Shown: positions 35,179 through 47,268 of the stretch, in pieces
Position numbering within the stretch: the stretch's first letter is position 1
Layout: the number at the start of each line of letters is the position of its first letter
Source of the DNA: Labia minor
Lineage: Eukaryota; Arthropoda; Insecta; Dermaptera; Spongiphoridae
Assembly: GCA_963082975.1 (NCBI GenBank)
Contig: OY720348.1
Coordinates: 18,033,146-18,097,145 of the forward strand
DNA length: 64,000 nt
Reading direction: 5' to 3'
Program-made: the position numbers and the translations under genes
The notes under the pieces: model-generated
Told to the model about the DNA's origin: nothing
Databases searched by the model: none
Seen by the model: only the letters and a program-made list of their open reading frames with translations

Positions 35179-37296
35179 ATATATATATATATATATATAT
35201 TATAAGTTTTAAAATAATAAAATAAAATAATTATAATTTTTAAAATTGAATTCAAATAATTATTTTGTAAAATTTTAAAACAAAAAATTAATAAATCTAG
35301 CTTTGAAATGCAGTTGGTCAGTTTTCAAATGTCATCAATCTTTAGTGAACGTAAACCAACCATGATATTGAATAAAAAAATAATATTAAAAGAACTCAAC
35401 ATTTTAAATGTTTAAAATATTAATTATAAAATAAAATATATTCATTAATCAATATTTTTTGAGGGAGGAGAGAGAATTGTCTCTCTCTCTCTCTATATAT
35501 ATATATATTTTAAATATTCAACTTCAAAATTAATGTTTAAATATTCACATTATTATATATCGTAAATTAAATAAATAGTTAGTTGAATTATCAAAATAAC
35601 AAATAACAATATACCATTTATCAATAGGAAACTTATGTTTAGCATTTGGATGTGAAGAAAACTTTAATAATTATAAATATATTAGAAACATTGGTTTAAA
35701 ATGTTTAATTAATTAATTTACCAATTCAATTATGTAGAAATCTATATACATATATTGATATAACAAATCCAGCCGCTCTTCCTATTCATATATGAATCTA
35801 TTTTAATATTTTCTAAAAATAATTAAATATTATATTTCTTGATAGATAATATTTTATAAGAACAAACAATTGTTTTGTTTTTTAATTTAGAATATGATGG
35901 AGCCATAATATTTTATATTTATTAAATTGTTAATTAATTATTTTTTAATTTTATAAAATATTTTTTAGTATGGCTATAAGGGAGATAGCAAGGAAGATTT
36001 TGATAAATTGAAATTGGCAAAGAAAAATTGATGTTTCCCGCATATTTTAACCTCAATTTTTCAACAATAGAGAATTGTTTCTTTGTTATTTGTAGATAAG
36101 ATGATTTAATTTTTCACACACAATGTTTCAAAAAAATAAATCATTTCCAATCAATTAATTCACTTAATGGTAATTTTTATCTTTATTTAAAAAATTCCAA
36201 TTCACATAGAAGTATTAAAATAGATCATGAATAATTAAAATGAATTTATCAAAAGTTTTTTTTTTGTTAAAATCGTATATATAATACATTCATATTATTT
36301 TTTTCATTTATATACAATTTCCTATCATAAATATTCTAAATTAAAACCAATAAAAATTGCAAAATTGCAAGATAAATAAATAATTGAAATAAAATATCAT
36401 AAGAAAATTTTAACTTGGAAAACAATATCTAAACTTAAATTGAATTCCAGGGCGATTTATAAGATAAATGAAATGATTAAATAATATTTTTAAAATTAAC
36501 ATATTAATTTAATATTACTCACTTACAGATGGTATTAAAATTGTTTTATGTTGGAATATTTTTTTTGAATCCAATAATATTAATTGAAAGAGAAATGTCA
36601 TAAATAGACTTTTGTCATGGTGCTATATTAATATATTACTCCAAGGTTTTATATAATATGATTTAAAAATAAAATTATAAAATTTAGTATTATTTGGATT
36701 TTATTATCTTCCATAGGTACTATTAAAAATTGATTGATATTTATATTAGTAGACATATAGTCTTTCAATACAAAATAAAAATAAAGATATGTATTTATTT
36801 TAAGATTAATAGTTAAATTTTTCATGCCAAAGAGTATTAAAATGCGAAGCAAGCGAGTGAAAAAAAAAACAATTCTTTTAAATATTCATATTTAGGTTAA
36901 ACCATTTGTTGAAAGTGAATTTTAAATTATAAATTAATTCTCACATAAAAATTAAAATGATGAGAAAAAAAAGAAGATAAAAAATATTACGCGATAAATG
37001 TTGAATTCCATTTTAAATAAGAAACAAATAATAACAAAAGTAAATAAATTAATTAATAACTTAAAAGAATATAAAAAAAAATATTGCTAAAGAGTATTTA
37101 TTTAAAGTTAAATAAAATTAATAAAATTTTTTTGTATATATTTTAGTTATCCATTATATATTTGGGCTGAGTTTATTATAATGTGATTAAAAATAGATAA
37201 ATATGATTTCATATTATTATAAACATAGTCAAAAAAATCAATAATAATTCTTTCTAGAATTATTGAAAATGTATAATATATGTTTTTATTAATATA

Positions 37297-37328
<32 letters not shown>

Positions 37329-38059
37329 TGCCATTGTTAATAATGACTCCTTGCCAGCCTGAGGACAATTTCTATAAAATGTTTTATTTTTTTCATTCAA
37401 AAAATTGAACCTGTGATTGTTCGATATCTTCTTCATTTTTGAATTTTTGCCCTTCAAATTTTCGTAATAAAAAAAAAGTGATAGAAGAATGATGCTATGT
37501 TTGGGGAATATGGTGAATGTAACAAAATATTCAAGTCTACTTCTGCAATTTTATCATATAAATCTTTTTATTTCTTTCTATTAATTACAATTATAAAAAT
37601 AACATAATGGAAAATTTATTTAACATATTACTTAATATACAATTCATTATATCTCCGTGTAGTTAAATTTACAGAAGCTTACTTACAGAAGAATTAAAAA
37701 CACTCAGGTGGAGGAAGCGGTCAATTGGTTAATCGAGAGATACAGGACCACAAAAGTACAATTTTTCAACTTTAAAAGTTTAAAAAATAAGCAATTATAT
37801 GTAACGAAAAAATTGATTTAAATGGAATGTTGCTTTTGTGCTGGTTTTTGATTGGTATTCAGAAATTAGAAGGGTCAAAAACAAGTTATTTACTTCGCCG
37901 GCGAATTAATTATTTATTAACAAAGATTATTTAAATTTGTTTATCGCAAAAAGTTATTATAAAATGAAGTTAGTGCGAGGTAGAGGGGGGAAGGGTGTGA
38001 TGAAACGTCTATTTAGTTTAATATCTTTTTATTCATTAGCCATTTATTATTAGATTATT
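35179..38059. other. AT-rich spacer with one short unexplained open frame
   Basis: Nearly 3 kb of A/T-rich sequence, with CT and TA microsatellites (35480-35508, 37301-37328). The only coding-like signal is a 52-codon plus-strand frame at 37663-37821, listed separately. Confidence 0.45.
37663..37821 (+). other. Short open frame with coding-like composition, possible exon
   Basis: Open between stops at 37660 and 37819-37821. It includes QVEEAVNWLIERYRTTK and VQFFNFKSLKNKQLYVTKK, a mixed charged/aromatic composition unlike the low-complexity frames around it. A possible acceptor (CTTACTTACAG) lies at 37679-37688. No start codon is required if it is an internal or terminal exon. I recognise no family. 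It may equally be a fossil of a transposon protein. Confidence 0.2.
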
Positions 38060-38560
38060 ATTTATTTATTAGATTAAGATTATTATTTAAAATAAATAAA
38101 CGAAAAAATATATGAAACAATTTCAAATAATTTAAAAGAAAATAATTTAAAAAAATAGTCGTAAAACATACAGCCCTTAAACGTACGTATTAATGCACTG
38201 AAAGATAGAAAAGTATGGCATGTGGATATAACATAATATATATTTTCTAATTTGATTACAAAATATTATTTTATTTTATTTATAATATTTTGTATTTAAG
38301 AAAGCGCTGTTCGGCGTTGCTCGGTGCCATTTTTTTTATTGTTAAAATTCCTATTTTGAATGAAAAAAAACTAACAAATATGATTTTTCCCGCGACTGAA
38401 ACCAATACAGATCGATTTTTTGTTTATAAATATTATCTATGGTGTGAATTTCAAAAAAATCCTTAGAGCGGATTAATATATCAAAAATACAAATATATAT
38501 ATATATATATATTTATACAATTTTTGCTAGTATAATAAGAAAAGATATAAGGTAATGGAC
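38060..38560 (-). mobile_element. Family B HINE-like element, copy B6, hairpin end lost
   Basis: Core of family B in reverse orientation: ACGAAAAAATATATGAAACA, TTCGGCGTTGCTCGGTGCC, CAGATCGATTTTTTG. It ends with TTTGCTAGTATAATAAG. The GTACCTGG hairpin terminus is missing on the left. Confidence 0.65.
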
Positions 38561-38754
38561 TTGTAGCGGACACTATAACTTAATTTTTCAATGTTTTGAT
38601 TCCTAGAATCAAATTCACAATTATGAATAGAGAAACTTATGGTTTTATTTGACGTTCATAGATTAATCTCAACGATAGCAATGAATATTTTACTATTGCT
38701 AGTTCCTTAAAAAAAAATTTTTAATTTTTAAAAAATTGAACTTTCGCACTTAAA

Positions 38755-38826
38755 GGTGATTTTGAATAATGCCCGTGTACCAAATTTCATTAGTCTGACT
38801 CAAACCATTTTAGCGTAATCTTGTCT

Positions 38827-38857
<31 letters not shown>

Positions 38858-38955
38858 CATTTTTCTCAACCTTAGTGAAGATGACTCAGGGACCTTCAAA
38901 ACGTATAAAAACATCAAAATCTCGACATCGAAAATTTGGCGAGAAGGTAAAAATA
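38755..38955 (-). mobile_element. Family A fragment A7 (palindrome-side third)
   Basis: From TTTTGAATAATGCCCGTG through CA/GA repeats (38827-38857), CTTAGTGAAGATGACTC and ATCTCGACATCG to GGCGAGAAGG. The hairpin end is absent. Confidence 0.7.
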
Positions 38956-39294
38956 CATATTAATCAATTAGATAGATTATTTTTAAAATTTAACAAAGGA
39001 AATTATTGTGCTAGTTTGTTTATTTAATATGTAATTTAAATGAACTCAAAAAAACAAAACAAAATCAATAAAAATATAAAAACAATTATTAGATAATATT
39101 TGATATAAATGTATGTAAATATAAGTAAATAAATATCTTAAATATCAGAGAGCGAAATGAAGCACGTCCGCTCAACACAGCCATCTCATTAATTAAATAT
39201 GTAATTGTGGCAATATACATTAAAGTAAATAAATACATATCTTAAAAATTATTAGAAAGAATTTAAATTGTATCAAATATAGTGAGTTGATTAA

Positions 39295-39362
39295 TCCATC
39301 TAAAGGTAAGACGTTACTGAACTCGAAAGTTCTTTGTCCGTAATAACCACATTCGAGTAATG
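39295..39362 (-). mobile_element. LINE 3' fragment
   Basis: TACTGAACTCGAAAGTTC and the following bases match the last codons of the LINE tail at 50537-50777 (reading AKNFRVQ* on the minus strand). It is cut off by the segment that carries copy A8. Confidence 0.5.
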
Positions 39363-39668
39363 TTGTAAATGATACCACATAATTATATTTTATTGCACTT
39401 TTATGAAAAAATCTGGGTGTCTCCACTCGACTATCTCGCAACTTTGAATTGAATTAATTAACACATATATTATATATTTAAATTAAATTTAATTAATTAT
39501 AAATTAAAATTAATAAATAATATTAAACCAGCGCGTGTTTGGCTCTTTGTTGATGACACCACGTCACGTGCTGGCGTGTGATTGGCAGTTAAACGTGTTA
39601 AAAAATTTAAAATATTAATTCCGGTACTTTCAGCGATCCAATTCAATATATAACAGTTTAATACAATT
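39362..39668 (-). mobile_element. Family A copy A8, first part, with the same flanking segment as A4b
   Basis: Bases 39362-39412 repeat the flank seen before A4b (GTTGTAAATGATACC to GCACTTTTAT). The hairpin end follows (TCTGGGTGTCTCCACTCG), then the element body to AGTTTAATACAATTTT, where family C begins. Confidence 0.72.
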
Positions 39669-40058
39669 TTCAACGAACTTTTAGTTCGTTTATAAAATCT
39701 ATATGTCTGTGTGTCTCTCGCCAAAAATTTTCGATTTTTTAAATTTTGATTTTGGATTCGAGTAGAGCTTAAAAAAGTGTAAGTGTAAAGTGGTCTTGGT
39801 TTTGTAAAATTCGGTTGGGAACATGGTCAAATCGGCGGTCAAAGTTGAAAATTTACCATATATTATAACTACTGTAATTAGTGTTATTATAATGTAAAAT
39901 TTTAAAGAAAAAATGTTTAGACATTATTTGGTCTCTACAATATTTATCTAATTCTCCCAATATATTAAGATCATATAAATTGGAATTATTTATGCAATTT
40001 TGTGATAAATATGAATAAAAGTTCGTTGATAGTAATGCTTCCTAGCATTCCCAGATGT
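39669..40058 (+). mobile_element. Family C HINE-like element (single copy, intact ends)
   Basis: The left end is the palindrome AACGAACT-TTT-AGTTCGTT (39672-39690). Its first eleven bases recur inverted as AAAAGTTCGTT at 40017-40027. Immediately beyond lies a six-pair hairpin, AATGCT-TCCT-AGCATT (40034-40049), followed by CCCAGATG. The order (palindrome, inverted arm, terminal hairpin) is the same as in family A, though the sequences are unrelated. About 390 bp, non-coding, and located between two parts of family A sequence. Confidence 0.68.
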
Positions 40059-40437
40059 TTAATCATGTCGGAAATTCTATATATAGCAGTTTTATACAAT
40101 TTTTAATAATGTGAAAAATTATCAAACATAGATCTTTATTTTTAAAGTCAGTTTAGAAGAAAAAAAAATCAATGCGTGCGTGGTTCCAAATGAGCTACAT
40201 TTCTCAAAAGTTAATAAAAAACTACGAATTTTGAATAATGCCTTTGTAACAATTTTCATTATTCTAGCTCAACTCTGTGTAATCTTGTCTACATACACAC
40301 ATACACACACAGACAAACATTTTTCTCAACCTTAGCGAAATGACTCAGGGACCTTCAAAACGTATAAAAACATCAAAATCTCGACATCGAAAATTTTCGT
40401 GATCGCAATACTATCTCTGGCGAGATAGCAAAAACAC
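40059..40437 (-). mobile_element. Family A copy A8b, palindrome-side two thirds
   Basis: Starts TTTAATCATGTCGGAAATTC, that is in a region already covered by the end of the first part (39640-39668), so this is either a second copy or an overlapping remnant rather than a clean continuation. It ends with the intact palindrome CTATCTCTGGCGAGATAG. Confidence 0.7.
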
Positions 40438-41838
40438 CTAAAATACAACGTTTCGATTCCTTTTTTTTCAATCGAAACGATGTATTTGATGTGTTCTATA
40501 ATAAAAATGAATAAAATATAATTATATGATATCATTTACAAAATTCTTTCATTAATAAACATAAACTAAGATTTTAATAATTTAATCTATATTCCACATT
40601 CTTCATCTTCATCCAACATCTATTCCTCCCATCTTCTTCATATCTAGATTTATACTATCAATTAACTTTTAATTTTGTTTTTTTTTTTGTTTTTTGTTTT
40701 TTTTTTTTAATAAAAATTTAACTATTATTACATTCTTTTTTCAGCTGTTTAATTAATATTTATATTTCTTTTTAAATAGACTTAATAAAAAGATAATGAC
40801 ATTTATAAAAAAAAAAAAAATAAATAAAATACCTTAGTTCAATTTTATTTTAATTATAATCATTGAAATTTTTTTATTCCCGATTAATCATTTGATTTAT
40901 TTAACCTCGATAAATAATATTTTCCTTATACATATGTCTTATTATTTATATTAAAATTTGTATTACAATTAAAATAAATATACCTTTTAAATATTGTGAA
41001 AAAAAAAACTAAAATTTATTCAAAAAAGTTGTAAACTTATTAATGGAAATCAATATACAAAATATACAAAAAATATATAAAATTATATAAATACTATATT
41101 TATAAAGTATTCAAGAACCTCTTATTATAAAAATTCGAAAATATTTATATACGATTAAAAATAGAAAACAGGAATAGCCACTATGTGATAAACTTACATT
41201 TCATTTTTAGTTTAAGCAAATTTAAAAATTCCACATCTTTACATCTATGGCGCCCCTTAAGTTACGGCGCCCCAAGGCTGTACCCCAAGCAGCCCATAGA
41301 GTTAGTATAGTCCTGGATATAACCTAGTCAAGGAAGGATAAGATTGAATAGAGATGGATCAGGATAGAGATATTCGGAGAAATGTGGTAACTGCAGTCAA
41401 CTGCAGTTAAATTCCTTACTAATAGATTCAGTTTATAATTTATATCTGTATGTGTGTATACGTATGTAGATAAAATATTCAGGAGACAAATATTGAAATA
41501 TATCTGTAAAATTCAAATATATTTTTTATCACTGTTTTATGTTATGCCTAAATACGTGATTTTCATGTACATAAGCAAAAAAAAAAAAAAAAAACTATAG
41601 GAAAGCTGCGGTATGTAATTTTTGTTAGAATATATGAATGTAAATATTGGATTTTTATATACTAATGCAGTTTATGTGTGATAAATTAAATAATTTAATC
41701 ATATTTTGCTAGAAAATTTAGATATATTTTTCAACAATCTCTGATAATGAATCTGACTATTTTTTCTAGACTACATAAGATATCTTTTATTATTATTAAT
41801 TATTAATTAAAAGTAGTAATTAATATGTTAGATTTTAA
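40438..41838. other. AT-rich spacer with a hAT-like fragment
   Basis: A GC-rich patch at about 41246-41320 (GGCGCCCCTTAAG, CGGCGCCCCAAGG) resembles the GGCGCC-type hAT MITE at 7.8 kb in reverse. At 41345-41410 the phrase ATTCGGAGAAATGTGGTA resembles part of the LINE tail. No gene. Confidence 0.4.
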
Positions 41839-42140
41839 AACGCCAGGCACTTTTGGGGGAAACCAACTACGCTCTTCTTTCAACCTCGTGAACCCGAGTC
41901 CAAGCTCCAGGTCTGTCAAGGGAATTTCTCTATAACTGGGGTCTATGAGAACGAGGTCCAGCCTATGTAACCAAAATTCGGAAGCTAATTGAAATAAAAA
42001 GTAACGGCTAACGATCAACAAAGTCAAAATAAAGATTGATCCGTTGTACTGATCATAAAATACATCTACCCTTCTCTTAGAAGACAACCGACTTGATAGG
42101 CGCTGTCTTTTCATAGAATGTATAAATGTTAGAGGTTTTT
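41839..42140 (+). mobile_element. tRNA-derived SINE, copy S4, old and diverged
   Basis: Recognisable through CAAGGGAATTTCTCTATAAC, GGGGTCTATGAGA, ACGATCAACAAAGTCAAAAT, CGACTTGATAGGCG and ATGTTAGAGG. The B box is corrupted (GTGAACCCGAGTCC). More diverged than S1-S3 and S5. Confidence 0.7.
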
Positions 42141-42780
42141 TTATCTTAGATAAGAGAAGAACATGATACATCGATTATATATAAAAATTAAACAACGTTT
42201 TACAACGAACAAGGATTATTTAAATATAAAACATTGAAGTCGACAGATCAAATTATGTATAAAATTACCGAAAAATTATTTAATTATTTTGAATTGTTTA
42301 TAATAAATTCTAGTTATTATTAATTGATACTTTAATTATAAATTAGTGTCTTCATTTATCATCTCCGTTATTATCCTAAAATTTATTATATACATAAGTA
42401 TATTGCATAAATAATGGTCAATCATTTCAATGTCATGAAAATAATTAACAAAATCAGCAGCAAATCTTTCAATGACAGATTTTAGAGATAAAAAATTAAA
42501 TAATTAATAAAAATGATATGATAATGGTAGGATTTTGATCCAGGATGTTTTAAATTTGTATGAATCGCCTTGGGCCTACTTCTAGTATAATGCCATCAAA
42601 TATTAAATTAATATAGCTAATTTTTATAAATACCTTCTTTTTTTAATGAAAATATTTTTCATTCGAATCATCTATAGGTATAGTTTTTAAATCTGCCATT
42701 AATCTATCATTTGTTGTATTACAATAAAATGTGTTCAAAAATGCTATTAATTGTGTTAAACACAATATTCGATATGTATA
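42141..42780. other. AT-rich spacer
   Basis: Nothing recognised. Confidence 0.45.
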
Positions 42781-42782
42781 TA

Positions 42783-43304
42783 CGAGGGCAGTCAATAAAT
42801 CCGTGACTTTTTGAATTTCCTATCTTTAAAATGAAATGGCAACATTGCATCTGTCAGTAGGCAACTATCAGCTGACTCTTGTCAAAATTTGAACCACCTG
42901 GGTCTTTTAGTTTTTGTATGACATCCATTAATAGCAGAGTACCTTTTGATTTGAGAAGAAAATAGAATAAAGTGAATTTCGTGTGCTCATTAAGCATTAT
43001 TTTTTGTCGAACAAAAACATCACTGTAACCGAGTTTTTGCGCCGTTTCGTAACCCTGTGATGAAACGTGGATCCACCACAACAGACCAGAGACCAAACAG
43101 CAGTTAAAACAGTGGGTTTCTCGGGGTGAATCGGCACCAAAGATGTCCTCAATAAATCTTATTTTTTGGAAGGGATAAAAAAATTGGAGAAAAAATTGGA
43201 CGTAGTAAAAAGAGTTTATAGGAGAGTACGTTAAAAAATAAAATAATTTTCTATCCAAAAAATTGTTTCATTCAAAAAGTCACGGACTTATTGACCTGCC
43301 CTCG
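42783..43304 (+). mobile_element. Mariner deletion derivative, GAGGGCAGTC family
   Basis: Complete ends CGAGGGCAGTCAATAAATCC and its inverted partner (TTATTGACCTGCCCTCG), flanked by TA on both sides (42781-42782, 43305-43306). At about 43065-43180 the plus strand reads TWIHHNRPETKQQLKQWVS then RGESAPK, the block around the first catalytic Asp of mariner transposases. The sequence before and after in the gene has been deleted. At 522 bp it cannot be autonomous. A lone right end of the same family is at 23.94 kb. Confidence 0.85.
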
Positions 43305-43306
43305 TA

Positions 43307-44252
43307 CATTATATATGATGTACTCATATTAGGTGGAGTCAATGAGTGTCGCATTTCGGTTTTATCTTATTTTATTTCAATAATTACATGAATAATATAT
43401 ATATATACTAATTACTTGAAAACCAAAATTCAAAATTCTAAAATAAATATGTTTAGATATTCCATATAATTCTTAAGTGTTATGTAAAGTATAAATATAT
43501 TTATACATATAACGAAATTAATATAAAAGAGAAAAAATCCAAATTAATTAGTTACTAATTTTTATAATTAAAATTTTAGCTTTAGTTAAATGAAGTATAG
43601 CAAAATTTCTTGGCATAAAAGCAAATAATACAATATAAATTATGTATTAGAATAGAATAGGACCGAATTTTACAAAATCAGTCAAAAATATATTGAAATA
43701 ATATTAATATTATTAATAAATGAATTTAAATCGCTGATGGAAGATTCAGTTTAACTTAATAAAGATTTGCAGATATAATATAAAAAAATATTATCGATGG
43801 TTGATGGCTCCTTTACAGTCAACCAGCTCTTGTATAACCTTTATATTGTTTGTTTTATTTTTAAAATTTTTAAGAACAAAGTGTTATTGGAATCAATCAT
43901 ATTAAATATATATCATATATATAATTCGAATTATTCTAAGTCTTATTTCTACTTAACTTGTAATTTATATATTAATATATTTTACCATAATATCTCTTCA
44001 ATTACTTTTCATAAATAATGAAAAATTTTCTATTATATAATATAATTTGAAACTATTTTTTAATCAAAAGACATGAATCAACATTTAAGATAAAATCAAA
44101 TAATATTATTGTCAAATTTGATATTAATTTTCTTAAAATTGAATTTATCTTTTAAATCACTAGTAACTATTATGTAATTTATATTGTCTATGTGTATTAT
44201 CTTTATATAAATTTTATAATTTTAAAAGATACTTCCCCCCAACCTATATATA

Positions 44253-44297
<45 letters not shown>

Positions 44298-44640
44298 AAC
44301 AAATATACTATTTTACCCTAATAATTATAATAATACCAAATTTTTAAAAAAAATATTTTGGTTTTAATATAATTATTTACTAGAAATAGATAATAATTTA
44401 ATATTATTTCAAATATTTTATACTGAAAATATAACAAAAAACTTAACAAAAGCAACTCAACAAAAAAAAAAAAATTTGAAATAAATGTATGTATAGTAAG
44501 TATTCTTAGGCTTGATTCGATCCAGTCAAATAGATCTTGAACATTTAAAGATTAGTTTACTAAACAAATAATTGAATATCATTATAAACAATGATTTAAT
44601 TGAAATTGGAATAAATATCTACAAGTGGTTAGTTTTTTAT
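43307..44640. other. AT-rich spacer
   Basis: TA tract at about 44240-44290. No gene recognised; the plus-strand frame near 43797-44018 is low-complexity Y/I/N/F sequence. Confidence 0.45.
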
Positions 44641-44645
44641 CTTTT

Positions 44646-45222
44646 TACTATCTCGCCAGAGATAGTATTGCGATCATTGAAATTTTCGATGTCGAGATTT
44701 TGATTTTTATAGGTTTTGAAGATTCCTGAATCATTTTCACTAAGGTTGAAAAATCTCTCTCTCTCTCTCTCTTTGTGTTGTGTGTGTGTAGACAAGATTA
44801 CGCAAAAACGGTTTGAGCTAGAATAATGAAATTTGGTACATGGGCATTATTCAAAATTCGTAGTTTTCTATCAAATTTTAAGAAATGTAGCTCATTCGGA
44901 AGAGGACCATTACTTATTTTCATTTTTTTTCCTCTAAACTGATCGTAAAAATAAAGATGTATGTTTGATAATTTTTCACATGATTAAAAATTGTATAAAA
45001 CTGCTATATATAGAATTTCAGCTTGATTGAATCGCTGAAAGTACCGGAATTAATTTTTTAACACTGCAAATCACGCGCCAACACGTGACTTGTTGCCATC
45101 ATCAAAGAGCCAAACACCCGCTGGTTTAATAAATATTTTTTATTAATTTTAATTAATAATTTATAATTAATTAAATTTAATTTAAATATCATATATTTTA
45201 TTCAAATTGCGAGATACACTCC
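44646..45222 (+). mobile_element. Family A copy A9
   Basis: Palindrome intact at the left (ACTATCTCGCCAGAGATAGT, 44647-44666), with a CT/TG repeat in place of CA. It ends in GCGAGATACACTCCATC, a terminus that has lost part of the hairpin. A second partial copy follows directly. Confidence 0.8.
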
Positions 45223-45543
45223 ATCTTATTTTCCTCTAAAGTGACCGTAAAAATAAAGATATATGTTTGATAGTTTTTCACATGATTAAAAATTGTATAA
45301 AACTGCTAGATATAGAGTTTGAATCGCTGAAAGTACCGGGATTAAATTTTAAAATTTTTTAACATCTTGACTGCCAATCCCACGCCAGGGCGTGACGTGG
45401 TGCCATCAAGACTCAAACACCCGCTGGTTTAATAAATATTATTTATTAATTTTAATTTATAATTAATTACATTTAATTTAAATATAATATATATTAATTA
45501 ATCCAATTCAAATTTGCGAGATAGTCGAGTGGAGTCACTCCAG
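45223..45543 (+). mobile_element. Family A partial copy A9b, joined tail-to-middle to A9
   Basis: Starts in mid-element at TTATTTTCCTCTAAAGTGACC and runs to an intact hairpin end (GAGTGGAGTCACTCCAG). A poly-T tract (45547-45576) follows. Same orientation as A9, so the two form a head-to-tail array. Confidence 0.75.
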
Positions 45544-46177
45544 ATTTATTTTTTTTTTTTTTTTTTTTTTTTTTTATTTATTTAGGTACTGTCTTATTTA
45601 TTTTTGTATCTCCACTTTCGTTAAAATAACTCAATAATTTATAATATAAATAAATGTAAAGGTGTGGATGTGTCTCATGTGAATTATATTGAAGATGAAA
45701 TATGTTATGCATTCAATTATTTATTTATTTTTTTTTATCAAATAACTATCCAACAATTCCGGCTTATTAAATCGACTTAATTAATCTAGAATTTTATAAC
45801 AACACCTAGCAGAAATGATGAACATCCTGCAAGAAATTTATTTATTCAAATGTTCAATAAGAAGTGAACACTTAACTTATAATAATAATGACATTGTAAA
45901 ATATAATAAAAAATACAAGCATATTTGAATTTAGGACCAATCCCAATTAGATAATTAATTTTGAATTACCAAAAAGGAAATAATTAATGAATCGTTCATA
46001 TTTTATAAAAGCAATTAGGATTTATTCAAAAAAAAAGAAAAGATTTTGTTTATTATATATATTTAAATGACATTTGTTTAATTTGAATTATTTAATTAGT
46101 TACTTATTTAATTTAATTTTTTTGTATATTTTAAGTTGCCTTAATGAAATTTATATTATTATATTATTACTATTACT
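45544..46177. other. Spacer with a long poly-T tract
   Basis: About 30 T at the start, then A/T-rich sequence with no gene. Confidence 0.45.
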
Positions 46178-46777
46178 CTCGCGCCAGAGATAGTATTGCG
46201 ATCACGAAAATTTTCGATGTTGAGATTTTGATGTTTTTATACGTTTTGAAGGTTCCTGAATCATTTTCACTAAGGTTGAGAAAAATGTCTCTCTGTGTGT
46301 ATGTCTGTATGTATGTAGACAAGATTACGCAAAAACGGTTTGAGCTAGAATCATGAAATTTGGTACATGGGCATTATTCAAAATTCGTAGTTTTCTATCA
46401 ACTTTTGAGAAATGTAGCTCAACCGGAAGAGGACCATTACCTACAACGTTTTCATTTTTTTTTCCTCTAAACTGACCGTAAAAATAAAGATATATGTTTG
46501 ATAATTTTTCACATGATTAAAAATTGTATAAAACTGCTATATATATAATTTCAGCTTGATTGATTCGCTGAAAGTACCGGAAATAATTTTTTAATACTGC
46601 CAATCACGCGCCAGCACGTGACGTGGTGCCATCACCAAAGACTCAAACATCGCGCTGGTTTAATAAATATTATTTATTTATTTTAATTTATAATTAATTA
46701 AATTTAATTTAAATATATAATATATTTGTTAATTAAACCAATTCAAATTGCGAGATAGTTGAGTGGAGACACTCCAA
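46178..46777 (+). mobile_element. Family A copy A10 (near full length)
   Basis: CGCGCCAGAGATAGTATTGC at the palindrome end, body complete, GCGAGATAGTTGAGTGGAGA and CACTCCA at the hairpin end. The short frame through its start (46144-46356) is element sequence, not a gene. Confidence 0.8.
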
Positions 46778-47268
46778 CTAATTATAATATGATATAAATT
46801 TTTCTTTTCGTAGAAAATTCATTCTAATATTAGAAATATTTTAATATTCAGTTTTGTTATATTGTATTTCATTGATAAAACAAATAACTATAATAATCGA
46901 TTGATATATATATTTTTATTATATATTATTATTATTATACATATATTTTAAAGGAAACCTCTCTAAGGTGGTCTCTTGTTTGAATTGGGTAGAAAAAGGA
47001 ATAGACACCCCACAGAGCGTAACATGTACTGACATTCAATAAGATAAAAATGGCAATTGATTAGTTGTTATTTATGAGTTGGTAATTCATTTATCAATTC
47101 GTTTCAAATGCTTTAATTAACGCTTGGATGATGAAGAAGTGCCAAGCGATTAGGTGCCACTAGATAAACATGGACAATTCGCTAAAGGAATAAATTGATA
47201 AGAAAGGATTATTAGTAAAAAATCAAGATTAGAATATGTCTAGAATTTGGTCAATAATCCCATTTTTT
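46778..47268. other. Spacer, moderately complex, no gene recognised
   Basis: The 46960-47200 part is less AT-rich (CTCTAAGGTGGTCTC, ACACCCCACAGAGCG, GATGAAGAAGTGCC) and might hold a decayed repeat or regulatory sequence. No frame or family supports a gene. Confidence 0.3.

Noticed and set aside
42854-43258. 134-codon minus-strand frame
   Set aside because: Antisense of the mariner remnant; the plus strand carries the recognisable transposase block.
46144-46356. Recurrent frame with VEILMFLYVLKVPESFSLRL, also near 12.7, 17.6, 40.4 and 49.2 kb
   Set aside because: This is the translated palindrome-side part of family A. It recurs because the element recurs, and carries stops in most copies.
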